A DNA stretch of 64,000 nt from Bin87 sp965220505 (GCA_965220505.1 CBDCQE010000002.1:124001-188000); one strand, 5' to 3'; positions 32,486 to 42,129 are shown, counted from the stretch's first letter. The notes: generated by a model from the letters alone, not told the origin. Made by a program: numbers and translations.

Positions 32486-35400
32486 TCAGTTGAGGTTGAA
32501 ACGGGCGGCGGGTACGGGCTCCAGCACTCCGTGGTCCGGCAACGGCCAGGCCGGTTGGGTGGAGCCGTGGTTGGGGTCGAAGGGCCGCTGCGGGTCCGGC
32601 GGTGGAGGCCGGATGGGACCGTAGAGGAGGTTGGTAGCGGCGGTCATAATTTCGGCATCGGCGTTGGAGCGGTTGACGACGATGCCCTTTTCCAGCGACG
32701 CCACCGGAACACCGTCGCGGAACACGACCCGGTTGCCCGGCTGGGCCGGCACTCGCTCGCCGGGGGTGACGATACCGACCAAGTTCAGCGGGTCGCAGGC
32801 CGAAACGACTTCCAGTCTGCCGGCGGCGGGGGCACGGTGCGCTTCCCGCAGCGCGGGGACGGCGTCGGGCAGGGCAAACTGTTCGCCGACGAAACCGGAG
32901 ACGAACCTCCCGCCCCGGATCTCGCCCCTGGCCTCCAGCCGGCGGTAAACACTGGCCAAATCCCGCCAGCGTGGCGCCATCCGTTCCCTCGCCATTAACT
33001 CGGGGAACACCACGCCGTAGCGATGCAGCAGTTGCATGGCTCTGGCTTCCAGAGAGTCTTCCACCGGGTCGAGGGACTCCAGCAGGGACCACCGACCGGC
33101 GCTGAATTCCCGTTGCGACCGGGGCCGGTGTGACGCCGGGGGCTGGCTGTTGCCGGGATTGGTACGCGCGGAAACGGATCCACGGCTGCGATCACGGGCG
33201 CCTTTGGCACGTTTCCGCTCCGGTCGGCCCCGGTTTGGCTTCCCGTTGATCCGGGCGCGGAGAGGGACAATGCTGTCCGAAGTCACCAGCCCGTTGGCCG
33301 CCAGCGTCCACAGGGCCTCCTCCACGTCCGACGGCAGGCGTCGGGTGCGGGTGATCAGGTCGGCCTGGAAGCAAGCTCCCCGGGTGGACAGGATTTCGAG
33401 AATTTCCGCCCCCGCTCCTTTCAGATTGTCGACGCTCTCGGGGGCCGGGTCCAACAGCCAGTCCAGGGACTCACGCAGGGATAGGGTGATGCTGGAGGCT
33501 CGGGTCAGGGGAGCGGCCCGCGGAAGGGTGCCGGTGCCGGATGCGGCACTATTGCCCCGGGCCAAACGTCCCCAAACCACCTCCCCGCCGGTGCAAAGGC
33601 GGTCCAGCAACTCCGGGCCGTAGTCGGCAACGCGGCGCGCCAGCAACTCCGGTTCCCACGCGGCGGCGGCGGTCTCGAACCCCTGGAGCCTGTCGATGAC
33701 GTCCAGCAGTCCGCCCTCGCCGGAGGTTTCCCAACCCGTGGCCACGTGCTGCCACTGGAACAGGAAACGCAGGAACGACGCTTGCGAAACGGGTTCGATC
33801 TCCCGCCGCAGACGGCCCACGGTGGCGCGGTGGATGCGAGCGAGGATACGCCGGTCGCAGAACTCCTCCTCCTCAACACCGGGGCGGAAACTGCCCCGCA
33901 GGACCAATCCCTCGTTTTCCAGCCCGATTACGGCGGTATTGACGTCGGACACGGACAGGCAGAGCAGTCCGGCCATCTCGCCGGCGGTGAATGGGCCGGA
34001 GGACTCAGCCCAGCCCCGGACGAGGTGCAGTACGGCATCTTCACGCTCGATTTCATCATCGCCGCCTCTGGTGGACGGGGGCAGCAGGCTGACCTTGCCT
34101 TCCAGAGCTGCATCCGGGTAGGCGGCGGAGACGAGACGGGCGTGCTCGGCGGCCAGCCAGAGGGTTTCGCCGCCCGAATGGACCAGGCGCAGCGCCCGTC
34201 CCGCCCGGGCCAAGTCTTCCAGCCATCCGAGGAGCATCTCCCTGGTGGCCATCTCCGTGCGCACGGCCAGTTCGTCCAGCGGAGCGACGCCCAGGGTCAG
34301 CAGGGCGTCGTGAAGTTCCTCGGCGTCGCGGATGGCCGGCCAGGCGTAGGCCGACTCTTCGCGGATGGCGTCCGGGTCCAGCGCGGACAGGTCGCGGGCG
34401 TCCTCGGGGAGGGCGCGGCGCAGGGAGACGGCGCGGGCCCGTCGCTCTTCCAGGGGCGCGTCGTCCAGGAAGGCGTAGGGCATGGCGTTGAGAATCTGGT
34501 GGGCGAACACTGACGGCTGCACGGTGTCCTTGGCGAACACTTCGATCTCCCCGGCGCGGATGGATGCCAGGACGCTCTTCAGTCCCTCCAGGCTCATGGC
34601 CTCGGTGAGGCAGTCGCGGGTGGTCTCGAACACCAGCGGGTGGTCCGGGGGCTCGATGTTCCCGGGCTCGGCGTTGTCCTGGCACTGCACCTGGGCCGGG
34701 AACACCGCGGCCAGCAGGTCGTCGGAGCGCATCCGTTGCAGCGGAGCCGGCACCTTCTTGCCGCCGGAGTGCCGGAGCAGGGCCAGGAAGCGCGAAGCAT
34801 TCCAACGCCAGCGGGTTCCGTACAGGGGAGCCTGGAACACGGCCTGGGTCAGCACTTCCTCCACCGTGTTGGGCGACAGGTAGTTGAACACGTCGCCCAG
34901 GGAGAAGGACATGCTGGGTCCCAGAGAGAAGTTCAATCCGTCGTCGGTGGCGGTGGCCTGGAGCTCAAAGTCGAAGGTGCGGCAGATGCGCTTCCGCAGG
35001 GCCATGCCCCAGGCCCGGTTGATGGCTGCGCCGAAGGGAGCGTGGATCACCAACTGCATGCCGCCGCTCTCGTCGAAAAACCGCTCGGCGACCACCCGGC
35101 TGGCGGTGGGCACCACACCCAGGACACGCTTGCCTTCGATGAGATAGGCCACCAACTGACGGGCAACCTCCGGCGACACGCCGGCTTCGGACACCAGCCA
35201 CGCTTCGGCGTGCTGCGGATTGTCCAGGAGCTGGTCGATGCCCTCCCGGAGTTGCGTAATTTCGTCGGAGAGTTCCCAGGTGCGGCCCGGGGCTTCGCCC
35301 AGCCAGAAGGGGATGGTCGGCAGGTTGCCCTGGGCGTCTTCGACCCGAACCCGTCCGCTTTCCACGCGGCGGACTTTCCAGGGAGTGTTGCCCAGCAGGA

Positions 35401-36997
35401 AGATGTCGCCGGCCATGCTCTCGATGGCGAAGTCCTCGTTGACGGTGCCCACGAAAGTGCCGTCCGGGTCGGCCACCACGTCGTAATCGGCGTTGTCGGG
35501 GATGGCGCCGCCGCTGGTCAGGGCGGCGAGACGGGCGCCCCGGCGTCCCTTCAACTGGTGGTTGATGCCGTCCCGGTGCAGATGGGCGCCGTTCCGTCCC
35601 AGGCGGGGGGCGAACCCCTGGGAAAGGGACGCGACCACCTGGTCGAACCGGTCCCGGGGGAGGTCACGGTACGGATAGGCCCGCCGGCACAGTTCGAACA
35701 GCTCGTCCTCGTCCCAGTCTTCGGAGGCGCAGGCGGCCACCATCTGTTGGGCCATCACGTCCAGCGGCCACGACGGGATAGCAAAGGTGTCCAGGTTGCC
35801 TCGCAGCAGCGCCCGGGACAGCGCGGCGCACTCCAGCATCTCATCCCGGGTGAGGGGGAACAGCTTGCCCTTCGGCACGCCGCCGACGGTGTGTCCGGAC
35901 CGGCCCACCCGCTGCACCAGCAATCCGATGGAGCGCGGCGAGCCGATCTGGCAAACCAGGTCGATCTCGCCGATGTCGATGCCCAGTTCCAGCGACGCGG
36001 TGGCGACGCAGACCTTGACCTGCCCGTTTTTCAGCTTCTGCTCGGCGTCCCACCGGGTGGCCCGGGACAGGCTGCCGTGGTGGGCGACGACCGCTTCTTC
36101 TCCCAGGCGGGACGAAAGCTGGTGGGCCACTCGTTCCACCAGGCGGCGGGTGTTGACGAAGACCAGGGTGATGGCGTGGGTCTCGGTGAGTCCGGCGATG
36201 GCGTCCAGGGTCTCACCCCAAATCTCGTGGGTGGCGATGGGACCGAGTTCCTGCTCGGGCAGTTCTACGGACAGGTCAACCTTGCGGCGGCTGCCGGTGT
36301 CCACGACCACGCAATCGGGATTGCCATCGGCGTCAATATGCCGGTTGCCCACCAGGAAGCGGGCCATTTCCGACAGAGGCCGCTGGGTTGCGGACAGACC
36401 GATGCGGGTGATGGGCTCCTTGGAAAGCTGGCACAGGCGCTCCACCGAAAGGGCCAGGTGCGCGCCGCGCTTGTCGTCGGCCACGGCGTGGATCTCGTCC
36501 AGGATCAGCGTGTGGACGTGCTTCAGTCCTCGCCGTCCGCTCTCGGAGGTCAGCAGGATGTACAGCGACTCGGGGGTGGTGATCAGGATGTGCGGCGGCC
36601 GCTTGGCCAGCTTCTGCCGTTCTGATGCCGGCGTGTCGCCGGTGCGTACCGCCGTGGTTATCCGGGGTATCGGAGTTCCGGTTTCCTCGGCCAGAGCTGC
36701 TATCTCTTCCAACGGGGTCGCCAGGTTTTTCTGGATGTCGTTGGACAGGGCTTTGAGGGGCGAAACGTAGACCACCTGCGTGGCGTCGGGCAGTTCCGCG
36801 TCCATGCCCTGCCGCACCAGTTGATCGATGCAGGTGAGGAAGGCAGTGAGGGTCTTGCCGGACCCGGTGGGCGCGGCGATGAGCGTGTGCCGCCCCCGGG
36901 CGATGGCCGGCCAGCCGACGGCCTGGGCTTCCGTGGGAGCGTCGAACCGGCCGCGAAACCAGCGCTGAATGACGGGGTGGAACGAGGACAGGGCCAT
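32486..36997 (-). CDS. lhr: Lhr-type ATP-dependent helicase
   Basis: The 1503-residue protein matches the long Lhr helicases (about 1500 residues in actinobacteria). It has Walker A AAPTGSGKTLTAFL at about 41-54, VVYVSPLKALSNDIQ, LITTPESLYILL, motif II LILDEIHAVADDKRG, IGLSATQRP, VFVNTRRLVERVAHQL, and VATASLELGIDIGEIDLVCQIGSPRSIGLLVQRVGRSGH. Winged-helix and beta-barrel domains follow, with the long C-terminal region (DALLTLGVAPLDEL and EYR-type segments). Lhr is a 3'-5' DNA:RNA-unwinding helicase of repair. The ATG at 36997 is chosen; the longer frame enters a repeat. A TAAAAT eight bases upstream suggests a leaderless transcript. Confidence 0.92.
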   Translation of the reverse strand: MALSSFHPVIQRWFRGRFDAPTEAQAVGWPAIARGRHTLIAAPTGSGKTLTAFLTCIDQLVRQGMDAELPDATQVVYVSPLKALSNDIQKNLATPLEEIAALAEETGTPIPRITTAVRTGDTPASERQKLAKRPPHILITTPESLYILLTSESGRRGLKHVHTLILDEIHAVADDKRGAHLALSVERLCQLSKEPITRIGLSATQRPLSEMARFLVGNRHIDADGNPDCVVVDTGSRRKVDLSVELPEQELGPIATHEIWGETLDAIAGLTETHAITLVFVNTRRLVERVAHQLSSRLGEEAVVAHHGSLSRATRWDAEQKLKNGQVKVCVATASLELGIDIGEIDLVCQIGSPRSIGLLVQRVGRSGHTVGGVPKGKLFPLTRDEMLECAALSRALLRGNLDTFAIPSWPLDVMAQQMVAACASEDWDEDELFELCRRAYPYRDLPRDRFDQVVASLSQGFAPRLGRNGAHLHRDGINHQLKGRRGARLAALTSGGAIPDNADYDVVADPDGTFVGTVNEDFAIESMAGDIFLLGNTPWKVRRVESGRVRVEDAQGNLPTIPFWLGEAPGRTWELSDEITQLREGIDQLLDNPQHAEAWLVSEAGVSPEVARQLVAYLIEGKRVLGVVPTASRVVAERFFDESGGMQLVIHAPFGAAINRAWGMALRKRICRTFDFELQATATDDGLNFSLGPSMSFSLGDVFNYLSPNTVEEVLTQAVFQAPLYGTRWRWNASRFLALLRHSGGKKVPAPLQRMRSDDLLAAVFPAQVQCQDNAEPGNIEPPDHPLVFETTRDCLTEAMSLEGLKSVLASIRAGEIEVFAKDTVQPSVFAHQILNAMPYAFLDDAPLEERRARAVSLRRALPEDARDLSALDPDAIREESAYAWPAIRDAEELHDALLTLGVAPLDELAVRTEMATREMLLGWLEDLARAGRALRLVHSGGETLWLAAEHARLVSAAYPDAALEGKVSLLPPSTRGGDDEIEREDAVLHLVRGWAESSGPFTAGEMAGLLCLSVSDVNTAVIGLENEGLVLRGSFRPGVEEEEFCDRRILARIHRATVGRLRREIEPVSQASFLRFLFQWQHVATGWETSGEGGLLDVIDRLQGFETAAAAWEPELLARRVADYGPELLDRLCTGGEVVWGRLARGNSAASGTGTLPRAAPLTRASSITLSLRESLDWLLDPAPESVDNLKGAGAEILEILSTRGACFQADLITRTRRLPSDVEEALWTLAANGLVTSDSIVPLRARINGKPNRGRPERKRAKGARDRSRGSVSARTNPGNSQPPASHRPRSQREFSAGRWSLLESLDPVEDSLEARAMQLLHRYGVVFPELMARERMAPRWRDLASVYRRLEARGEIRGGRFVSGFVGEQFALPDAVPALREAHRAPAAGRLEVVSACDPLNLVGIVTPGERVPAQPGNRVVFRDGVPVASLEKGIVVNRSNADAEIMTAATNLLYGPIRPPPPDPQRPFDPNHGSTQPAWPLPDHGVLEPVPAARFNLN

Positions 36998-37004
36998 GGC
37001 CGGA

Positions 37005-37010
37005 ATTTTA
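37005..37010 (-). promoter_or_regulatory. -10 element placing the lhr transcript start at the ATG
   Basis: TAAAAT on the minus strand ends eight bases before the lhr ATG at 36997, so a leaderless mRNA is expected. No -35 box was identified. Confidence 0.35.
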
Positions 37011-37073
37011 ACACAGCGCAGGGGGCGAGCATCCCTCTCGCATGTCACCCCCGATGGTGACAATGTTTGCAGC

Positions 37074-37153
37074 GAGGGAACAATTTGCATGGATAAACAG
37101 GATAAACGGGATGGTATCAATCCAATCCTGTCCATCCTGTGCATCGATGTAAA
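37074..37153. repeat. Family A repeat pair in inverted orientation
   Basis: ATGGATAAACAGGATAAACG and, facing it, TCCTGTCCATCCTGTGCATC. The same inverted pairing recurs at 54697-54757 and, in pieces, at 50571-50615 and 60060-60220. It lies in the gap between lhr and the MFS gene. Confidence 0.75.
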
Positions 37154-37225
37154 AGACAAAATTGGGTAGGCATGAGGGGAAACTCAAGATTGACTGTCTC
37201 GCTGGCATCTGCCAAGCCGAGTTGA

Positions 37226-38566
37226 CTACTCGCGGGGCAATCCCGCCGGTTTCTGCGGAGGCTCCGGTTCCGGGGCCTGGGGCGGTTTGGCGGCCAGCGC
37301 CAGGAGCCCGGCGAGGAACACGGCTACGGCGAAGAACGCGAACGGTATTCGGTAGCTGTCGAAATAATCGAACATGAACCCGGCGATCACCGGCCCCAGC
37401 GCCTGGCCGCCCACCTGCACCGACATGGTCAGGCCCCGTATTGTCCCCAGGTTCTGCCGTCCGTAGTAGTCCGCCCACACCAGGCGGATCAGCAGGTGCA
37501 GGCCGCCCACGCCGAAGCCGACGCCGGCCGCGGAGACCAATTCCGGCAGCACCCAGTAGCTCAGCACCGTTCCCGCCGCGGCCAGCGCCACCACGAAGGC
37601 CGCGGACATCATCAGGAACCGGATGGGCATCCGTCGCGCCAGTGCCGCCCAGAAGAGGCTCGCCGGCATCTGCGCCAGGGCGAAGGTGCTCGCGCTCATG
37701 GCGGCGAAGCGCGGGTCAACTCCCTGGCTGATGTAGTGGGAGACCTGGTGCAGGCTGATCCCCGCCTGGACCATCATCCCGGCGCCGGAAAAGATGGCCA
37801 GGATCCAGAACGCCCGCGTCCGCAACGCCTGCCCCACTGTGAAGTTGGTCTCGGTGAAAGCAGCCGGGTTGCCGGAACCTTTTGCGGGTTCGGAATCACG
37901 GTTGGCAGAGTCTTCCCGCGCCGGCGCCGGATCGGGTTCCAGGCCCATATCTTCCGGCCGTCGCGCCACCAGCAGCAGGGACGGAACGACTCCCAGCGCC
38001 AGGGTCAGAATCCCCAGGGTCACCCACGCGGTTCGCCAGTCATACCCGGTGATGATCAGCTGCATCGCCCAGGGCACGATGGCCAGGCCGGCGCCCTTGC
38101 CGACGGCGTCCACGGCCAGCCCCAGCGGACGCCGCCGGACGAACCAGTTGCTGATGGCCGTGGGCAATCCAATCTCCATCGGCCCGGAGAAGATCATCCG
38201 CCCCGGGACGTACAGGAAATAGAAGGCCAGCGGATGGGTGACGAAGGCCAGCCCGATCGCCAGCGCCCCGGTGGCAAATGAACCGGCTCCCAGGATGACG
38301 CCGGCGCCGTACCGGTCCAGCCATCGTCCCACAATGGGCGAAATGAAGACTGCAACCAGCCCGCCCAGGCTGACCGCGCCGGAGAACATCCCCACCGACC
38401 AACCCAGGGATTGGGTCATCGGCACCACGAAAACGGACAGGGTCGCCACCGCCATCACGGTGCGGGTGGACAGGCTCACGGCCACCCCGTTCCCCGCGAT
38501 GACCCAACCGTAATAGAAAGGCAGGGCCTGGGCCAGCCTGGTCCGCCCGGCGGTAACGTTGGTCAT
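37226..38566 (-). CDS. MFS transporter
   Basis: The 446-residue protein has about twelve hydrophobic segments and major-facilitator motifs: FYYGWVIAGNGVAVSLSTRT, a GRWLDRYGAGVILGAG motif-A loop after TM2, GRMIFSGPMEIGLPTAISNWFVRRRPLGLAVD, and a central Pro/Glu-rich loop of about 45 residues. The FYYGW start and GL-x-F-x-x motifs resemble monocarboxylate/oxalate-type carriers. Substrate not predictable. It stands alone between repeat-filled gaps. Confidence 0.88.
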   Translation of the reverse strand: MTNVTAGRTRLAQALPFYYGWVIAGNGVAVSLSTRTVMAVATLSVFVVPMTQSLGWSVGMFSGAVSLGGLVAVFISPIVGRWLDRYGAGVILGAGSFATGALAIGLAFVTHPLAFYFLYVPGRMIFSGPMEIGLPTAISNWFVRRRPLGLAVDAVGKGAGLAIVPWAMQLIITGYDWRTAWVTLGILTLALGVVPSLLLVARRPEDMGLEPDPAPAREDSANRDSEPAKGSGNPAAFTETNFTVGQALRTRAFWILAIFSGAGMMVQAGISLHQVSHYISQGVDPRFAAMSASTFALAQMPASLFWAALARRMPIRFLMMSAAFVVALAAAGTVLSYWVLPELVSAAGVGFGVGGLHLLIRLVWADYYGRQNLGTIRGLTMSVQVGGQALGPVIAGFMFDYFDSYRIPFAFFAVAVFLAGLLALAAKPPQAPEPEPPQKPAGLPRE

Positions 38567-38603
38567 TGGACTACCCCGCGCGTAACCAGTTTGCGAGGGG
38601 AAG

Positions 38604-38715
38604 CGTCAGAAGCAGGATTTTCAAGATTCAGGGATTATCAGGATTGGAGCCGTTCGGCGATGGAACTCTCCCAATCCTGCCAAATCATAAAATCCCGTAA
38701 ATCCTGCTGCTGACG
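38604..38715. repeat. Family B element, copy 4
   Basis: 112 bp bounded by CGTCAGAAGCAGGATTT and AAATCCTGCTGCTGACG. The arms differ at one position (AAG against CTG), and internal AGGATT/AATCCT motifs are present. Confidence 0.9.
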
Positions 38716-38772
38716 ATTTACAACCGGTCTGACTCCCGCGGACGACCGGAATTCAGTTGCAACCGTAGTTCT

Positions 38773-40065
38773 TCAGTCCGCCGCCAGCGCTACCAGATGG
38801 TCCTCCGCCAGCGCGTTCAGGTTCACCTGTTTGCCGTCCTTGATGATGGCAGAGAGGTGCCGGCCCTGCTGCAGCACGCTGACGTCGGCCAGAGGGTCTT
38901 TGTCAAGGATCAGGATATCGGCCAACTTGCCGGGCTCAATGGTCCCCAGTTCGCCCTCCAAACCGACGGCGAAGGCGTTGTCCCGAGTGTTGGCGATAAT
39001 GGCCTCCATGGGAGTGTAGCCGCCATACTTGACCATGATTTCCATCTCGTTGGCGTGCAGTTCGCCGTAGGGCATCAGCGGTGAGTTGCCGCTGTCGGTG
39101 CCGCACAGCACCTTCACGCCCATGGAGCGGGCCTGCTGGAGCATGTTGAAGCCGCCCTCAAGGTTGTACTTGATCTGGTCAACTTCCTGGTCGCTCCGGC
39201 CAAACTCCCGTCCGACCTCGACAGCGTGTTTCAGGAAAGTGATCGTGGGCATGATGCGGACACCGTTTTCGGCCACGACCTCCAGGTCAGCCTCGGTAGC
39301 CAGGTCGGCGTGCATGATCCAGTCCACACCAGCCTCGGCGGCGACGCGGGTGGAGTCGGAACCCCGGGAGTGGATGGTGATGCGGGCGTTGCGGCGGTGG
39401 GCCTCCCCGACCACGGCCTCGAGTTCTTCCTTGGAGATGGTCTGGAAGTCGCCCCAGGTGCTGTCGGCCATCTTGATGAAGTCCACGCCGTGCTTGCACT
39501 GGCGGCGCACCTCGGTAATCATCTCGGACACCGAGTTGGCGAGCACGCCGTTGACGTGTTCGGGGGTGCCCATCCATGACGGCTCGTTGTCGGCGATGCT
39601 GCCGTAGGTGACGATGAACCGGCCGGCGCAGTAGATGCGCGGGCCCTCGATCAGGCCGGCGTTGATCGCCTCCCGCAGCGCCACGTCGATGAACCAGGTG
39701 CCGCCGGGGATGGACAGGCCGGTCACGCCGGACCGTAGCACCTCGCGGGCGTTCCTGGCGGCCCGGATGGTGGAGAACTCGGCGCTGGTGGTTCCCCGGG
39801 CGACGTTCAGCCCGGGCATGGCCGGCTGGCCGAAGGACAGGTGGCAGTGACCTTCGATCAGGCCGGGCATGATCCACTGTCCCGTGGCGTCGATGGTCTC
39901 AACGTGCTCCCGGTCCTCGACGTTGACCTGGGGAGGCACCGCGCCGACGCTGAGGATGCGGTTGCCCTGGATCACCACCGCGTCGTTGGGGGCCGCCGGT
40001 TGACCCGTCGCGTCAATGAGAGTGCCGTTACGGATAATGGTGGTCATTGCGCCATTGCTACTCAT
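38773..40065 (-). CDS. Metal-dependent amidohydrolase
   Basis: The 430-residue protein belongs to the imidazolonepropionase/prolidase-like amidohydrolases. It has HxH at H73 and H75 (EGHCHLSF), a bridging Lys at K198 (DFIKMAD), His at H232 (TIHSRG) and H252 (WIMHADL), and Asp at D324 (CGTDSGN). These complete a binuclear metal site. The C-terminus has the composite beta-domain with GTIEPGKLADILILDKDPLADV. It probably hydrolyses a cyclic amide, dipeptide or carbamate. AAAGGAGG precedes the ATG at 40065, giving an unusually strong ribosome binding site. Confidence 0.9.
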   Translation of the reverse strand: MSSNGAMTTIIRNGTLIDATGQPAAPNDAVVIQGNRILSVGAVPPQVNVEDREHVETIDATGQWIMPGLIEGHCHLSFGQPAMPGLNVARGTTSAEFSTIRAARNAREVLRSGVTGLSIPGGTWFIDVALREAINAGLIEGPRIYCAGRFIVTYGSIADNEPSWMGTPEHVNGVLANSVSEMITEVRRQCKHGVDFIKMADSTWGDFQTISKEELEAVVGEAHRRNARITIHSRGSDSTRVAAEAGVDWIMHADLATEADLEVVAENGVRIMPTITFLKHAVEVGREFGRSDQEVDQIKYNLEGGFNMLQQARSMGVKVLCGTDSGNSPLMPYGELHANEMEIMVKYGGYTPMEAIIANTRDNAFAVGLEGELGTIEPGKLADILILDKDPLADVSVLQQGRHLSAIIKDGKQVNLNALAEDHLVALAAD

Positions 40066-40140
40066 CGTTTCCTCCTTTGGGGCCTGCGTCCCTTTCAGTC
40101 AGCGGTGGCGCAGATACATTGGCCTCTCCAAGCGGATGCT

Positions 40141-40282
40141 AGGGCATGTTTACAAACTAAAAAATACCGTCGTTCCTGCGAAAGCAGGAACCCAGGAAAT
40201 CACTGCGGGCAGAAATTTGGCCTTATTTGTACTCGCTAGATTCCCGCTTTCGCGGGAATGACGAAGTTTGTAAACACGCCCT
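40141..40282. repeat. Family C element with distinct terminal inverted repeat
   Basis: 142 bp bounded by AGGGCATGTTTACAAACT and AGTTTGTAAACACGCCCT (one mismatch). Inside are GTTCCTGCGAAAGCAGGAAC and TTCCCGCTTTCGCGGGAA. The right end contains the stop codon of the SDR at 40281. Elements with similar cores occur at 44463-44583 and 52472-52606. Confidence 0.88.
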
Positions 40283-41063
40283 AGGCGTGGAGCCGGTCGT
40301 AGGCTGAAAGACGTTCTATTCCGTGCTCTTCGTCGTATTCGGCGGCAGAGACCAACTGGCCGGTCATGGTCTCAGGAGTTTGCAGGGCCAGGTACACGGC
40401 AACTTCGGCGATGTCGTCGGGCAGCCTCATGCGCTTGTGCACTTCGTCGTCGTAGTCGTCGTTGGGCCGGGTCAGGTTCCAGCCGGGGTCGAGGATGTTG
40501 ACGGCGATGCCAAAGTCCTTCACCTCGTCGGCCAGCGACTCGCTGAGGCGCTCAACCGCCGCCTTGGCGGCTCCGTAGGACGCCTGACCGGCCCGGCCCC
40601 GGCGGGCCACGTTCATCGAGGTCAGGTTGACGATGACGCCGCTGCCGCGTTCCATCATGTGGGGCAGGACCGCCTTGCAGGTCATGAAGGTGGTGGTCAG
40701 GTTCGATTCCATCACCCGCCGCCACTCCTCTTCGGTGATGTCCAGGACGGTTACGGCGTGGGTCAGGTCGTTGGTGAAGAGGCGGTATCCGCCGACGTTG
40801 TTGACCAGGATATCGATCTTGCCCAGTTCGCTGATGGTCTCGTGGGCGGCCCGGTTGGCGCCCTCGCCGGTGGTCAGTTCGGCGTTCACCGTGTGGGCGC
40901 GGCGGCCCAGGGCGCGAATTTCGGAACCGACCGCATCCAGCTCCGAAGGAGTGCGGGCCACGATGGCAACGTCTGCGCCCTCGCGGGCGTAGGCCAACGC
41001 CATGGAGCGGCCCAATCCGCGGCCTCCTCCGGTCACCAGGGCGACTTTGCCTTCCAGTTGCAT
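40281..41063 (-). CDS. Short-chain dehydrogenase/reductase (SDR)
   Basis: A 260-residue classical SDR with TGGGRGLG at 11-18, NNVG at about 88-91, the catalytic Ser at 149, Y163 and K167 (SYGAAK). The Arg after the second strand (VAIVARTPSEL) favours NADP. The PGWNLTRPNDDYDD segment replaces the usual PG-x-V/I-x-T. It heads a likely operon in reverse order with the dehydratase pair upstream, so it may act on the same acyl thioesters as a 3-oxoacyl reductase; this is inference. AAAGGTG precedes the ATG. Confidence 0.9.
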   Translation of the reverse strand: MQLEGKVALVTGGGRGLGRSMALAYAREGADVAIVARTPSELDAVGSEIRALGRRAHTVNAELTTGEGANRAAHETISELGKIDILVNNVGGYRLFTNDLTHAVTVLDITEEEWRRVMESNLTTTFMTCKAVLPHMMERGSGVIVNLTSMNVARRGRAGQASYGAAKAAVERLSESLADEVKDFGIAVNILDPGWNLTRPNDDYDDEVHKRMRLPDDIAEVAVYLALQTPETMTGQLVSAAEYDEEHGIERLSAYDRLHA

Positions 41064-41088
41064 GTTCGCTTCACCTTTCCGGCGGGTG

Positions 41089-41541
41089 TTACTCGTCCTG
41101 GGGGAGAAATGCGTTGGGGACGACGGCGCTACCCTGGCCGACGCCGGTGGTATCGCCGCGCTGGTTCTCGACCTTGATGTCCACCGACACCCGACTGCCG
41201 TTCACCTCGCGGCTCACGCCGGTTACCGTGCCGGCGAAGGTGATGGTATCGCCGGGGCGGACCGGCCGCAGGAACCTCAGATCAACGGTGCCGCTGTGGT
41301 TGAACACGTCGCTGCCGAAGTACCGGCGCAGCAGTTCCAGGGCGAAGGACAGTGACATCCGGCCCGATGCCACCGTGCCCTCCGTTCCCAGGGTCTCACG
41401 AGCGGTTTCCTCGTCGGTGAACTGGGACGCTTCCAGATCCCCGGAACTGCCCTCGAACAGGTTGATGGCCTCCTGGGTCATTTCCTTTACCAGCGGGGGC
41501 AGCGCATCCCCCACCTCGTAGGCGCGTACTAGCCTCCCCAT
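41089..41541 (-). CDS. MaoC-type hot-dog dehydratase subunit
   Basis: A 150-residue hot-dog protein: AYEVGDALPPLVKEMTQEAINLFEGSSGD, then TVASGRMSLSFALELLRRYFG, and LRFLRPVRPGDTITFAGTVTGV with VENQRGD at the end. It lacks the exact D-x-x-P-x-H active-site loop of textbook MaoC, like the copy at 6336-6791. It overlaps its partner gene by 13 bases. Together they should form an acyl-thioester hydratase/dehydratase. Confidence 0.82.
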   Translation of the reverse strand: MGRLVRAYEVGDALPPLVKEMTQEAINLFEGSSGDLEASQFTDEETARETLGTEGTVASGRMSLSFALELLRRYFGSDVFNHSGTVDLRFLRPVRPGDTITFAGTVTGVSREVNGSRVSVDIKVENQRGDTTGVGQGSAVVPNAFLPQDE

Positions 41542-41948
41542 TTCTTGCCGACCTCCGTGGGCTGCTTGAGCTCGTGGGTGATCACGCGGTCGATGAGCCG
41601 GCCGTCTTCATCAACCGAAACCGCCTCGGTGACGATGTAATTCTTGCCCCGGCGCAGGTACTTGTCGGCGATCCACGCCCGCACCGTGATGGTCTTGCCG
41701 GCGACGGGCGGGTTGTAGCAGTAGAAAGCGCAGCGGGCGTTGACCGAACCGGCGTCCCGGTACTTGGCGTTGTACTGCTTGACATCGACCTTGTGGGAGA
41801 TGGTCGGGAAGCTGGCCTCCGGGTCCATCACGCCCTGGCGGTAGGTGTCGATCATCTCCTGGGTGAGGAGGTACTGGTACGTCTCGAAGGTCTCGCCGAC
41901 CTCCAGGGCGTCCCAGTCCAGGAGTATTCGCGCATCCGCTTCTACCAT
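41529..41948 (-). CDS. FAS1-type dehydratase-domain protein
   Basis: A 139-residue hot-dog protein (WDALEVGETFETYQYLLTQEMIDTYRQGVMDPEASFPT, then CYNPPVAGKTITVRAWIADKYLRRGKNYIVTEAVSVDEDG). The RGKNYIVTE strand is typical of the N-terminal hot-dog half of two-subunit dehydratases. It is transcribed before the MaoC-like subunit and the SDR, giving a dehydratase-reductase unit. AAGGAAG lies upstream of the ATG. Confidence 0.8.
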   Translation of the reverse strand: MVEADARILLDWDALEVGETFETYQYLLTQEMIDTYRQGVMDPEASFPTISHKVDVKQYNAKYRDAGSVNARCAFYCYNPPVAGKTITVRAWIADKYLRRGKNYIVTEAVSVDEDGRLIDRVITHELKQPTEVGKKWGG

Positions 41949-42129
41949 AGCTGCACTTCCTTTCGTCGGTATTGCCTCGCGATGAGTTGGCTTGCCAAGG
42001 GTGTCGTTGCGAGCGTCATATTACCCCAAAAAGAGAGTCGTGTTGAGATAAACATCGCCTTCCAAATCCGAGGTGGCCTGCTTCGGTCCCGCGACACGTT
42101 TCGCGATTGGCCGTCCCGGGCGGCACGCA

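Noticed and set aside
34640..36625. A 661-residue open frame opposite lhr
   Set aside because: Same reason; the helicase motifs are on the minus strand.
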